Below are positions 1-9,733 of a stretch of DNA of 64,000 nt, piece after piece (positions within the stretch are counted from its first letter, which is position 1; each line of letters opens with the position of its first letter). Below the pieces are notes generated by a model. The model saw nothing but the letters and a program-made list of their open reading frames with translations, was not told where the DNA came from and ran no database searches. The position numbers and the translations under genes were made by a program. The DNA is from Aphrocallistes beatrix (Eukaryota; Porifera; Hexactinellida; Sceptrulophora; Aphrocallistidae): positions 8,653,524-8,717,523 of the forward strand of contig OY725488.1 in assembly GCA_963281255.1 (NCBI GenBank). The letters are read 5' to 3'.

Positions 1-32
1 AAACTATCTCAGTTGTTCTAAAAGCCGAATTA

Positions 33-312
33 CAGTACACCCTCGCTAATCCGAACAGCTCTGTGCCAATAATCGAAAAAATCGTTCGGATTAGTGAAAT
101 AACACTAATCAATGGGGTATTAACTAAAATAAATGTGCATTGTTAGAACATTGAGGATATTACTTTGTTAGGATTGCTTTTTTTAAAGAGGTTTCTCGAT
201 CTTATTGAAAGATCTAAGATTATAAACGTTGATTCAAGGCATATAGACGAATAAGATATTATTTTTGGTGTTTGGATTGTAAGAATCAGTGCTGGATTAG
301 CGAGGAGTACTG
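33..312. mobile_element. pogo/Tc1-like MITE, 280 bp
   Basis: The two ends form an inverted repeat: CAGTACACCCTCGCTAATCC on the left, and the reverse complement of CAGTACTCCTCGCTAATCC on the right. Both ends abut a TA dinucleotide (31-32 and 313-314), the target duplication expected of Tc1/mariner/pogo elements. There is no transposase inside, so it is non-autonomous. It lies in the 3' flank of the HEATR5 gene. I see nothing else in 313-487. Confidence 0.8.
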
Positions 313-487
313 TATTTATGAAAACTGAGCTGAAGTGATCAAACTATGAAGAGTGTGTAGAAATAACAAATTTGTTGTATAAGTTCGAACGATCAACTGT
401 CAAAGCGAGGCGAATACTAGCAATTACAATATATACACAATTTCAAAATGTTACAAGAAGTGTAGCGCAAACGATGACAAAGTTGGG

Positions 488-3400
488 CTACTTTGTCTGT
501 TGAAATTTGGTAAAATCAATGCTGAGAGGTTTGGCAATGGTGGCTTTGGTTTTCCTTTCAGAAGGTCTTCTCGAGCCTTCTCCGCTTGAGCTCGTCCGCT
601 TGCTCCTGGCTAGGGCCTGCTCTAGCTTCTGCTTCGTAGAGGCATCCGAGTTCATCACCTCCTTAAACTGACTGGGGTACTTTGGTCCGATTTGCAGAAG
701 GGCTTGAAGAGAGACTTGGTGAGATCTCTTAACTTCAGGGGACTCCTTATCCAGATCTCCATCCACCAGTTTGGAGATGAGAATGAGAGTGACAGTTCGA
801 ATCAGGTCTGTGCTGGATTTGGGAGGGGCTAGGGCTAGCAGCACTTCGAGACATGCGACTGATTCAGGCAGCACTGCGTCCAGCACGTCCTGGTACTTGG
901 GAGTGGAGACCAGCTCCAGCAGTGTGGGGGCGGTGCGGCATATGAAGTCGTAGGAAATGTTCTGGTCCTGCAGGGTGTACAGCTTCTTGATGATCTCGAT
1001 CGAGACGAGGATGAGAGAGGCGTCCCTCCCCGCTAGCACCTGGCTAAAAATAGAACTGCACTCGGATATGAGACCGCCGTACTCGACCAAGAGTTCGGTT
1101 CTGGCTAGGACGTAGATGGAGAGCGCGATCAGCATAGACCTTGTGGCGCGCTGCTTGAGCACCCTCAACACCTCCACCAGGCCAGAGCAGACTACGTCGC
1201 TCTGAGTGGGGTCTGGGTTTGGGGTGTTGAGCAGGAGCCTCTTCAGTTCCTCCAGGACCACCGTGTGCAGTTCTGCGAACTCCTGCTGGTTCAGGAAGTT
1301 GAGCAGCATGATCTGCACGGACGCGATGACCTGGCCGATGAGAGGGGGGGAGAGGATGGGTGGGATGTGTGAGAGAGCTCTGAACACGCCACTCAGGATC
1401 TCCCGCTGGACGGGCAGGGAGGTGTTGGCCTTGAAGGAGACCTGTTTCTTGAAGGGGAGCACAGAGGGGGCGAGCACTCCTATCACGAGGACAGATATCC
1501 TCAGTAGTTCGTACACCGTGTCATCGTACGCCACGAACTCTTCCTGCGGGAGGGACCCGTCCCGATGTGGGGCCAGGGACCGCATCAGCACGAGAGAGAT
1601 CCGCGCCACCCAGCTGAGGGTGTCCAGGTCCTGCTTGGCCAGCGCGAGTCTGTGCAGGATGGAGAGGATCTCGGACGGAACCTTCTCTCTGCTCGCGAAC
1701 ACCCTCGCTACCCACGCGGACTTGAGCACGTGCTCCAGCGCGAAGAGGCAGGCGAGCAGGATCTCGTCCCGCTCGATGGAGAGAGGGAAGAAGAGGATCT
1801 GGGACGCGCACCCAAGCACCAGTGTGAACTTGTCGACGAGCGGCTGACCCATGTACCTGTCCGAGTCCGCCTGCCCCGTGTCGGACAGCCAGAGGGCGGA
1901 GGCCCGCACCACCTTGGTCCAGTGCTGCCTGTAGATGGGCCGGGCCTGGTCGGCGGAGTCCAGAGAGAAGAAGCGGCACTGCTGGGGACTGGAGAGGGAC
2001 AGCTGGCCGGGGGGCAGGCTGAGGAGAGAGAAGTCGTGGAGGGCATCGAACCAGGACCCGGAGAGGGAGGGAAGGTGCGGCTCCACCAGGGGGCGCAGGT
2101 TCAAGGAGAGGGTCCGGTCGTTTTCTGAGGAGGTGTGAGAGACCTGACTCCGGTAGTACACCTCCGCCCAGGCCCCCAGCACAGAGAGCGTCTCCAGCGT
2201 GATCATGATGTCCCCGTAGAGGTGTTTGGAAGAGGAGCCCTGCCCCACCTTCCCGAGACTCGACTCCAGGAGGGCGAACACCTTCTGCAGCTCCACCCCG
2301 CCGGTGGACACCCCCGACACAATCCACTCGCCGCACACCTGGCAGGCCAGCGCGGAGATGCTGGGCGGCATGTCGCTCTGGAAGGCCGGGCGGAAGGCGG
2401 CGCCGATCTGCGCCTGGAACTGCACGAGGAAGGGACTGCCGGGGAGGTTGGGGTCCTCCGTGGCGGAGAAGAGGCGGATCAGGTCCTGCAGGGCGGTCAG
2501 ACCGGCGAGTCTCAGCTCGTGGATGCTCCCGGTGCTGGCCAGGCACACCACCCGCACCAGCTCGGACAGGTACTGCACCAAGTGTTCCCCTGTCCCCTCC
2601 CCCTCGCCCCGCTGCCTCACGGCTAGCTTGCTGTCGAAGTGCGCCGGGTCTAGACTGCACAGGTCGAAGAGCTTCCTGAGCAGCTGCACGAACAGGACCT
2701 GAGTCCTCCAGCGGTGGGACTCGCTCCTCTTCGCAGTCAGCTCTCCGGTCGAGAACGTCTTCATGTCCTCGTCGTCCTCCCCTACGTCCTCATTCGGCTT
2801 GTCCTGCTCGCCCTCCCCCTCTCCCCTCTCCGAGCCCCCCAGGCCCCCTCCGCTCTGCTCGGAGCCCAGCACCCGCTGGTAGAGGGAGACCCAGGCGGAG
2901 AGCTCCCGCCGGTACAGAGCGGTCTGGAGGCAGTCCAGAATCTCGCGGACGTCTCGGACCAGGGCGGACTCCGCCTCGTGGGTGTCCAGGAGCCGGATGA
3001 GCGTGTCGAGCAGCGGGACCTCCCCGCCCGCCGCGATCTCCCAGATGGGCGCCGCGTCCTTCTGCACGCACTGCCGCAGACACGAGACAGAGGTCTGGGC
3101 CACCCACGCGGCGTGGGGCGAGTGTGGCGCGGGGGCGGCGAGGGAGAGGGAGAGGAAGGGGACGAGGGAGGGCAGGGACACGTTGTCGGGGCAGAAGAGC
3201 AGGGCTTTCTGGAGAGAGGTGATCGCGTACCCTCGCACCACGGGATCCCAGTGCGCGCGCAGCACCTGAATGCACTGCAGAGCTCTCTCCTTGGCGCGCG
3301 TCATCCCCTGGATTTCAGGCCCGATCGCGTCGATGAGCGACCCCAGGCACTGCCCCGTCACCCGGAACAGCTCGCACTCCTGCGGCGAGGAGGAGAAGAG

Positions 3401-6400
3401 GGTCTCGTGCACCAGGCACAGGCAGGGGTGGATCTGGGCGCGGAACAGGGGCCCGCCCGCGTCGCACATCTGGCTGAGGGCGTAGAGGGCCGACACCTGC
3501 AGGGAGGGGCAGGGGGTCTGCGCCATGTCGGACAGGAGCTTGAAGCTGGCGGCGAGGTGCTGCGGGGAGCTCATCCCCACGTGCTTGTGCAGCGCAGACA
3601 GCAGCAGGCAGTAGCCGTACTTGACCCCGCTCTCCTTGCCCGCGTCCGGCAGCACCTGCTCCGTGTGTCTCAGCAGCTGCGCCACCATCTGCTTGCTGGA
3701 CTGCGGCGGGACGGACTGGCAGAGACGGGCGATGGCGCCGGCGGACAGACAGGACAGGTGGGGGCTGGAGGTGTTGAGGACCGCGAGGAGGAAGCTCAGC
3801 CCCGCCTGAGTGATGTCCTGTCCAGCTATCAGCTTCCGCTGAGTGCAGCAGCCGCGGAAGGCGAGGAGGAGCGCGGAGATGAGGTTGAAGAGCATGGCCT
3901 GCAGGCGGCTCTGCTTGGCCTGCTTCACCACGTCCTTGAAGTGGTTGAGCAGCTGCAGGCGGTGCTTGTCGTTGGCGTGGGGGAACAGCTTCCCGAAGAG
4001 ACGGATGGACACGTCCACCGTAGCCCTGGGCACCGGCAGGGAGTGCAGGAGGTGTGAATTGTCGCCTCCCTCTAGCGGCTCCTGAAACAGCGCGCCGATC
4101 AGATTCTCGACAGAGCCCAGGTGCTCCTTGCTGCTGCCCCTCAGCAGCGCGGCCAGCTCGCTGTCCCGGGAGGGGTAGGGGAGGATGTCCAGCCCCGTCA
4201 GGTCCTCCTGCGGCGGAAGCTCCCACGAGAGCGTGGTCAGCTGCGGCAGCAGGGAGTCCGGCTGCACGAACAGGGCCACCACCTCCCGCAGGAGCGACCC
4301 CATCGAGTCCTCCAGCCACGCCTCCGGACAGACCAGCAGCAGCTGGTAGAGCCGCAGCTTGAGCAGCGGGATGCTGGAGGCCAGGTTGGTGTCCGCGGAG
4401 CGGAGGATCTTGGGGAGGGTGGACACGAACGCGATGGCCGACTCGACGGGGAGCTTGAGCTTCCGGGTCACCTCCTCCGAGCAGAGGTCCGGACACTGGC
4501 GCAGGAAGATGCGGAGGGAGGCCAGGGCGCCGATCCTGTGCTCCACCTGCAGCTGGAGGGACTGCGAATCGAAGCCGGACTTCTCCTTCTCCAGCTCCTC
4601 CGGCGAGTGCGGGAAGGAGGAGCGCCAGAGGTTGAGCAGCTTGTGGAGGATGGGCCGCACGAAGGGGACGCCCAGGGAGATGAGCGCCCCGAGCAGGTAC
4701 CAGCTGGCCCGGACCCGGAACAGCTTGGCCCTCAGGTCCGTGACGCTCTCGAGGATGAGCATGTCCTCGGACATGGAGAGCACGGACTTGGCCTTCGTCA
4801 GCGGAAGGCCCAGGTCCGAGCAGCTGCTGGCGCGCACCAAGCTGGCCACGGCCAGGCTGTAGGCGCAGATGTCCGCGGGCGCCAAAGAGTCGGAGCTCAG
4901 CTTGCTCAGCGCCCAGTCGATGAGCAGGCCGTTGTGGGTGGGCGCGGACAGGGCCAGGCACTGCAGCAGCCAGACCGCCGCGCAGCTGCAGAAGCTGTGG
5001 CGGTTCTCCAGACCCGCCGCCACGGCGCTGACCGCCGCGCCCGTGAGCATGGCCCCGCTCAGCTCCGGGGCCCCGCCCAGCGTCTCCTGGATGAGCTCCA
5101 CGGACAGCGTGGAGATCCGCTTGGCCACCTGTCCCAGCACCAGCAGCACGCAGCCCGCCACGGCCTGGTCGCAGGACAGCGCCCCCTGTCCCCCCGCCCC
5201 GCCCCCCCTCTCCCTCCCGGGCCGCTGCGCGTGGGACAGCGCCAGGGAGCACAGGTGCTTGGCCAGAGACAGCTGCATGTGCTCGTCGGGCAGGCGCGCC
5301 GTGATGCGCGCGAGCAGGAAGAGGACCAGCTTGCGGGAGGCGAGGAGGTCCGCGGAGCCGGGCTTGGAGAGGGAGAGGAGGGAGGTGACGGCGCGGATCA
5401 GCTTGTACAGGTGCGTCTCCAGCCAATGGGCGTCCATGCCGCGCACCAGCTGGAGCAGCGCGAGGGCCAGCCCCCCTCTGCTCCCCAGAGAGGGGTTCTT
5501 CTGGTAGAGGGTGCTGAGCAGGAGGAAGAGGTCATCCGGGGTCAGCTTCTTGGAGCGCCCCTTCTCCCCGGCCTGTCCCTCCAGAGAGAGGCGGAAGTAG
5601 GTGCACAGCAGGCGTGCGAGCTCCGATCTCAGTGTGTGGTCCGCCCCGTCCAAGCCGCGCACGACAGCTGTCAGCAGCTGCTCCCCTTCCGAGGGGGACA
5701 GCCCGATCCAGGCGGCGGGGAGGAGCTCCGAGAGGCAGCGGGCGCTGCTGGCCCTCACACGTCCGCTCTTCTCCTGCAGCTGCCCCCGACACAGCTTGAG
5801 GATGTCCTTGTGGCAGGGAGACAGCGCCGACCCCAGCCCACCCACGGCGGACTGCAGACAGTCCAGGAGCGCGCAGCGGGTGGTCGCGTCCGCCTGCTTG
5901 AAGGCGCGGAGCAGCAGCTGCACCGCTTCGGAGGAGTTGGGCCCGGTGGTGCGTCCATGGTCCCGATAGAGCTGGGACAGAACGCGGACGGCGCACAGCT
6001 TCTGACTCTGCCACTGCGGCTCCGCTCGGTTCGCCCTGAGCGCCTCCAGGCACTTGTGCACGCTCGTGTTGATCTCCCGGAGACTGGGCCCCGCCCGGTA
6101 CGCCAGGCTGAAGCAGTCCGCGACCACACAGTGCGAGCAGAGGGCGGTGGGCGCGGAGAGGAAGAGGTGCAGCTGCGTGAGGACTTCCGCCTGCACCGTC
6201 TCGCCCCACTCAGGCCCGTCCTCCGGGGGCGAGGGGGGCGAGGGGGAGCGCAGGAATTGGACTAGCTCTGACACCCAATCGTACATGTACGCGTCCCGCT
6301 CTGGCTGAGTGAGGTCTTTGTCATGGAACTTCTTCATGTCGAATGCGAATATGTTCTTCGCTTCTGGTTTAGGACTTCCATATAAGGTAGTGGGGGGCTG

Positions 6401-6445
6401 CCATCCAGTATTGTCCCTAATCGCCAGCATTCCAGTGGTAGTCAT
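488..6445 (-). CDS. HEATR5B: HEATR5 (HEAT repeat-containing protein 5), single exon
   Basis: This ORF encodes 1985 residues, close to vertebrate HEATR5A/B (about 2,050). HEATR5 proteins (yeast Laa1) are HEAT-repeat scaffolds that bind the AP-1 clathrin adaptor with aftiphilin/synergin-type partners and act in trans-Golgi/endosome traffic. Recognisable blocks, from memory of the family, are an N-terminal segment with SHRDI-like CHKDILKLCRG, a central LTKAKSVLSMSEDML...WYLLGALISLG block, LFGKLFPHANDKHRLQLLNHF, and a C-terminal MLIALSIYVLARTELLVEYGG stretch. A low-complexity acidic linker (about residues 1198-1230, rich in G, E and D) separates two HEAT halves, as in other members. The start at 6445 is the first ATG; the N-terminal ~50 residues look lineage-specific. 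There is no intron in nearly 6 kb, and base composition is strikingly GC-rich against AT-rich flanks. HEATR5A versus B cannot be decided for a single invertebrate copy. Confidence 0.93.
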   Translation of the reverse strand: MTTTGMLAIRDNTGWQPPTTLYGSPKPEAKNIFAFDMKKFHDKDLTQPERDAYMYDWVSELVQFLRSPSPPSPPEDGPEWGETVQAEVLTQLHLFLSAPTALCSHCVVADCFSLAYRAGPSLREINTSVHKCLEALRANRAEPQWQSQKLCAVRVLSQLYRDHGRTTGPNSSEAVQLLLRAFKQADATTRCALLDCLQSAVGGLGSALSPCHKDILKLCRGQLQEKSGRVRASSARCLSELLPAAWIGLSPSEGEQLLTAVVRGLDGADHTLRSELARLLCTYFRLSLEGQAGEKGRSKKLTPDDLFLLLSTLYQKNPSLGSRGGLALALLQLVRGMDAHWLETHLYKLIRAVTSLLSLSKPGSADLLASRKLVLFLLARITARLPDEHMQLSLAKHLCSLALSHAQRPGRERGGGAGGQGALSCDQAVAGCVLLVLGQVAKRISTLSVELIQETLGGAPELSGAMLTGAAVSAVAAGLENRHSFCSCAAVWLLQCLALSAPTHNGLLIDWALSKLSSDSLAPADICAYSLAVASLVRASSCSDLGLPLTKAKSVLSMSEDMLILESVTDLRAKLFRVRASWYLLGALISLGVPFVRPILHKLLNLWRSSFPHSPEELEKEKSGFDSQSLQLQVEHRIGALASLRIFLRQCPDLCSEEVTRKLKLPVESAIAFVSTLPKILRSADTNLASSIPLLKLRLYQLLLVCPEAWLEDSMGSLLREVVALFVQPDSLLPQLTTLSWELPPQEDLTGLDILPYPSRDSELAALLRGSSKEHLGSVENLIGALFQEPLEGGDNSHLLHSLPVPRATVDVSIRLFGKLFPHANDKHRLQLLNHFKDVVKQAKQSRLQAMLFNLISALLLAFRGCCTQRKLIAGQDITQAGLSFLLAVLNTSSPHLSCLSAGAIARLCQSVPPQSSKQMVAQLLRHTEQVLPDAGKESGVKYGYCLLLSALHKHVGMSSPQHLAASFKLLSDMAQTPCPSLQVSALYALSQMCDAGGPLFRAQIHPCLCLVHETLFSSSPQECELFRVTGQCLGSLIDAIGPEIQGMTRAKERALQCIQVLRAHWDPVVRGYAITSLQKALLFCPDNVSLPSLVPFLSLSLAAPAPHSPHAAWVAQTSVSCLRQCVQKDAAPIWEIAAGGEVPLLDTLIRLLDTHEAESALVRDVREILDCLQTALYRRELSAWVSLYQRVLGSEQSGGGLGGSERGEGEGEQDKPNEDVGEDDEDMKTFSTGELTAKRSESHRWRTQVLFVQLLRKLFDLCSLDPAHFDSKLAVRQRGEGEGTGEHLVQYLSELVRVVCLASTGSIHELRLAGLTALQDLIRLFSATEDPNLPGSPFLVQFQAQIGAAFRPAFQSDMPPSISALACQVCGEWIVSGVSTGGVELQKVFALLESSLGKVGQGSSSKHLYGDIMITLETLSVLGAWAEVYYRSQVSHTSSENDRTLSLNLRPLVEPHLPSLSGSWFDALHDFSLLSLPPGQLSLSSPQQCRFFSLDSADQARPIYRQHWTKVVRASALWLSDTGQADSDRYMGQPLVDKFTLVLGCASQILFFPLSIERDEILLACLFALEHVLKSAWVARVFASREKVPSEILSILHRLALAKQDLDTLSWVARISLVLMRSLAPHRDGSLPQEEFVAYDDTVYELLRISVLVIGVLAPSVLPFKKQVSFKANTSLPVQREILSGVFRALSHIPPILSPPLIGQVIASVQIMLLNFLNQQEFAELHTVVLEELKRLLLNTPNPDPTQSDVVCSGLVEVLRVLKQRATRSMLIALSIYVLARTELLVEYGGLISECSSIFSQVLAGRDASLILVSIEIIKKLYTLQDQNISYDFICRTAPTLLELVSTPKYQDVLDAVLPESVACLEVLLALAPPKSSTDLIRTVTLILISKLVDGDLDKESPEVKRSHQVSLQALLQIGPKYPSQFKEVMNSDASTKQKLEQALARSKRTSSSGEGSRRPSERKTKATIAKPLSIDFTKFQQTK

Positions 6446-6555
6446 TCGTATCTATATCTACAATTGAATCAACAACGTTAATAGAAATTTGAAACAATAG
6501 TTAACACTGAAAAAAATAAAAATTAGAGGCTCTGTCATTTGGTATGATTAAGCAC

Positions 6556-6680
6556 GGTAAATGCGGAAATGGTTCGACTTTTTATTATTAGGATTAATGG
6601 TGTTTTGTTTTTTTTGCTACGTATTCCTTTTATGGAAAGTCGAACTATTCCGTTTTTTTACGAACTATTTCCACCATAGC
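6556..6680. mobile_element. MITE with TTCGACT motifs and 9-bp target duplication
   Basis: A 125-bp element begins GGTAAATGCGGAAATGG and ends with the complement of GCTATGGTGGAAATAG. It is flanked by ATTAAGCAC (6547-6555) and ATTCAGCAC (6681-6689), an 8-of-9 match. A relative lies at 26895-27062 in the opposite orientation. The 9-bp duplication suggests a Mutator-like origin. It occupies the 390-bp gap between exportin-T and HEATR5; TTTATT within it is a possible minus-strand poly(A) signal for exportin-T. Confidence 0.65.
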
Positions 6681-6835
6681 ATTCAGCACATATTCCAGCT
6701 CAGTGAATACTTATAATTACGTTGTAATTTAATTAATTTAAATCAAACATTAATTATGAGTGAAAATCAAGTTTACATAATAACAGAAGCAATCATAATT
6801 TGTACTCAAATTGGAAAATAACTATTTGACCTAAA

Positions 6836-9733
6836 CTAAAGTTGGTAGAGTGATTGTAACTTTGAATAAAAGAGAACAAATCCGTTCTTCAGGGTTTTAA
6901 AATCGACTTCGCTCTGAGAAATGAGCTGCAGGTATTGCTGGATGAGATCCTGCCGGATGGAAAGGGAAGGGAGGTAAGTGATGGTGAGAAAAGTCGCGAG
7001 TGCGTCTTTGTCTCTGTGGATGATTGTCAGGGAAGTGCTGATGATGTCGTTCAGGAGAAGGCTGGTCTGTCCGTCGCTCAGGTTGAAAGTCCGCTTGGCG
7101 GGGGCGAGGAAGAGCGCAGGGAGGAGGTGTTGGCAGGAGAACTCCAGGAGAGGAACGGGGTACTTGTCGATGAGGGAGACGAGTCTCTTGAGAACGGCGG
7201 CTGCTTGCTTCTGTGCGGCCGGGCTGGGGTAGAGGAGCAAGAGCTGGGTGAGAGAGGACAGGAAGGAGTGCAGGGGGGGAGGGGGCAGCTGTAGCAGGTG
7301 CTCGATTAGCACGGAGCTGTGCGTGAGGGTATGGCACAGGGAGAGATAGGACTTGGCCAGGTCGAACAACTCGGTAGGATCTACACACACCGGTTTCTCC
7401 ACCCCACCGAGCTCCCCGAGGACAGGGGCGATGCAGGGGGGGAGGAGCTGAGCTAAGTGCGGACCAGTGCGGGCTGGGTAGGAGGAAATGATCTGGTTGA
7501 GGAGAATGCAGCATTCCTGCGTTGCTAGGAGAGTGGGGACAGCTAGCAGCTGAGAGAGCAGGTCCGGAAGGAAAGGGAGGAACTGGGATCCCAGGACGAT
7601 GACCATCCGGTGCAGGAATGTCCTGAACCCTTCCTGCAGGGTCTCCCTCTCCACCCGGAGGGTGAGGACCTTGGAGAACTGCTCCAGCAGGTGCAGGAAC
7701 ACGTGCGAGCAGCGCGTCTCCTCCGCCATCTGCTCCGAAGAGACGCACTTGGAGGCGAAGCTAGCCAGTCGCATCAGGTCGGACACCGACCGCGAGAGCT
7801 CCGTCAGTCTGGGCGGGACGGGGAGGGGGACTGGCTGCAGGGAGTGCGATTGGAGGGCGTGGAATGCGAGGAGAAACTGGTCCAGAATGGGCGCCAGGAG
7901 GGACTGAATGAGAGCGCCCTTGTTCTCCTGCGGCGTGGCGGAGAACATGACCAGGATGCCGGCGGACTCGTAGAGGAAGCGGAGGTCCTCCACGCCCAGC
8001 CGCGAGTCCCTGAGCAGTCCCTCGCCGAACACGAGCAGCGCCCGGTTGAGCAGCTCCACGGAGATCTCCCGCAGGGAGAGCTTGAAGTCCTTGAGGAACC
8101 GCGCTAGCAGGAAGCAGGCGCGACTCCTCACCAGCGCGTGGGGGTTCTTGATCCCCCTCTCGTCCAGGAAGATGGACAGCACTAGTGGGAGGTAGCCCGG
8201 GTTCGTTCTGAGGAACGGGACGAACCTGACGATGTTCTCGATGAACTGGCAGCTAACGGCTTGGTGCGGGTAGAGGGACACCGAGCTCTCAAGGAGGCGA
8301 GTCAGGATCAAGCTCCATCTGTGCGAGAGGTCTGAAGAGAGCTCCGGCTCCCGCCACGGGACGTACTCCTCCGCGAGGTAGATCAGGTACAGCACCGCCT
8401 CCACGTCCATGTAGGGGAGGGAGGCAAGGTTGGCTGCGACGTGTGAGAGCAGCTTGTCCACCTCTGCCAGCACCAGCTGTGGCAGCAGCATGCAGATGTT
8501 GCAGAGGAGAACGCGCAGCTCTTTGCGGTAGTCCAGGAACAGAATCTCGTTCTCCCCGTCGTTAGCGAAGTCGTGGGACTCATCGAACTTGAGCTTCTCA
8601 AAGGAGATGAGCAGGATGCGTCCGATGTTCTCGTAGACCCCCTCCGTCAGCAGCTCCTTGTGCGACTTGAAGAGGGTGACGTAGCTGATGAGGCAGGGAA
8701 GAATGTTCTCCGACACCCCATCGTCCTCCGAGGAGAGCATGGCGCACACGCAGGAGAAGACGCCGTGCAGCGAGGCGAGGTAGGGCCCGGCCGAGCTCAG
8801 CTCCTTCGTCTCCTTCACAGCTGCTTGGCAGGCCGAGATCAGCTGAGTGCCTGTCACGTTGAGATACCTCGCCAGCTCAAAGTGCAGGTCAAAGTCTATG
8901 TCGGACTGAGAGTGGAAGACGCCGGATCGAACGATCAGTCCGGTCGTCAGCTCTATCAGCTCCAGCTTCCCCGCCCGGTCCATCCCCTTGTTGGCCACGC
9001 AGTGCAGGGTCTCCACCACCGAGATGCGCGTGTCCTCGCGACCGAGCAGCAGTGAGAAGAGTTCCAGGAAGCGCGAGTTGATGACGTAGGCGAGGTCGAT
9101 CCACTGCGCATACAGACCCACCACGCGCAGAGCAGAACAGAGAATCCCAGCAGGCACGCCAGCTGATTGGCTGAGAATGCAGAACCAAGACTCGACCATC
9201 TGAGAAACGCAGTCGTCCCGCATCCGGTCCTTGACGAGGTTGGCCCTCAGCTGGAGGGCGGCGCTCCGGGGGACGCTCTTGTCCATCACCTCCTCGTTCA
9301 TGCACAGCAGCGTCTCCAGGTAGAGCTGCGCGGCCACTGAGCCGCCGCCACCCACGCAGGAGAGGACGTCGGAGAAGAAGCCCGGCCAGCTGTCCGGGTA
9401 GTCCAGCAGGAACACCTGCGTGACGATCTGGGACTTCTTGCTGAGGAGGTAGGAGGGCGAGCTCGAGGCCGTCTGTTCGAACCAGGACAGGAGAAGGTTC
9501 CGGAACAGCTGGCGCTTGTCCGCCGTCTCCTGTGCGTATCTGGTCTTGGAGAATTCCTCCAGCACTCGGAGACAGAAGAAAGTGACCTGCTGGTCCTGGG
9601 AGTTGGCTTGCAGGAAATCCGCGCACAGGGTCCACCCCTCGGGAGCTTCCAGCAGCTGGTTGAAGTAGAGGAGGGCCTGTGATTGGCTGGAGGTGTCCGG
9701 GGAGGAGAGGAGAGCGGCCAGGTTAGAGTCCAT
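6836..9733 (-). CDS. XPOT: Exportin-T (tRNA exportin), single exon
   Basis: This ORF of 965 codons is almost the length of human XPOT (962). Exportin-T is a karyopherin-beta family HEAT-repeat receptor that carries mature tRNA out of the nucleus together with RanGTP. Matching blocks run along the whole protein: the N-terminal Ran-binding region (ALLYFNQL..., FFCLRVLEEF), the VKDRMRDDCVSQMVESW block (family: IKDTMREQCIPNLVESW), FANDGENEILFLDYRKEL, FLDERGIKNPHALVRSRA, TFLHRMVIVLG, and near the C-terminus ALFLAPAKRTFNLSD. The start is the first ATG and fits the family N-terminus. It is transcribed toward HEATR5 on the same strand with 390 bp between. Like HEATR5 it is intronless and much richer in G+C than the flanks. 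It looks intact and functional. Confidence 0.95.
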   Translation of the reverse strand: MDSNLAALLSSPDTSSQSQALLYFNQLLEAPEGWTLCADFLQANSQDQQVTFFCLRVLEEFSKTRYAQETADKRQLFRNLLLSWFEQTASSSPSYLLSKKSQIVTQVFLLDYPDSWPGFFSDVLSCVGGGGSVAAQLYLETLLCMNEEVMDKSVPRSAALQLRANLVKDRMRDDCVSQMVESWFCILSQSAGVPAGILCSALRVVGLYAQWIDLAYVINSRFLELFSLLLGREDTRISVVETLHCVANKGMDRAGKLELIELTTGLIVRSGVFHSQSDIDFDLHFELARYLNVTGTQLISACQAAVKETKELSSAGPYLASLHGVFSCVCAMLSSEDDGVSENILPCLISYVTLFKSHKELLTEGVYENIGRILLISFEKLKFDESHDFANDGENEILFLDYRKELRVLLCNICMLLPQLVLAEVDKLLSHVAANLASLPYMDVEAVLYLIYLAEEYVPWREPELSSDLSHRWSLILTRLLESSVSLYPHQAVSCQFIENIVRFVPFLRTNPGYLPLVLSIFLDERGIKNPHALVRSRACFLLARFLKDFKLSLREISVELLNRALLVFGEGLLRDSRLGVEDLRFLYESAGILVMFSATPQENKGALIQSLLAPILDQFLLAFHALQSHSLQPVPLPVPPRLTELSRSVSDLMRLASFASKCVSSEQMAEETRCSHVFLHLLEQFSKVLTLRVERETLQEGFRTFLHRMVIVLGSQFLPFLPDLLSQLLAVPTLLATQECCILLNQIISSYPARTGPHLAQLLPPCIAPVLGELGGVEKPVCVDPTELFDLAKSYLSLCHTLTHSSVLIEHLLQLPPPPLHSFLSSLTQLLLLYPSPAAQKQAAAVLKRLVSLIDKYPVPLLEFSCQHLLPALFLAPAKRTFNLSDGQTSLLLNDIISTSLTIIHRDKDALATFLTITYLPSLSIRQDLIQQYLQLISQSEVDFKTLKNGFVLFYSKLQSLYQL

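Noticed and set aside
1521-6265. Long ORFs on both strands inside HEATR5 (up to 714 codons)
   Set aside because: They are shadows of a GC-rich gene: composition is dominated by Arg/Gly/Ala/Pro and no domain is recognisable.
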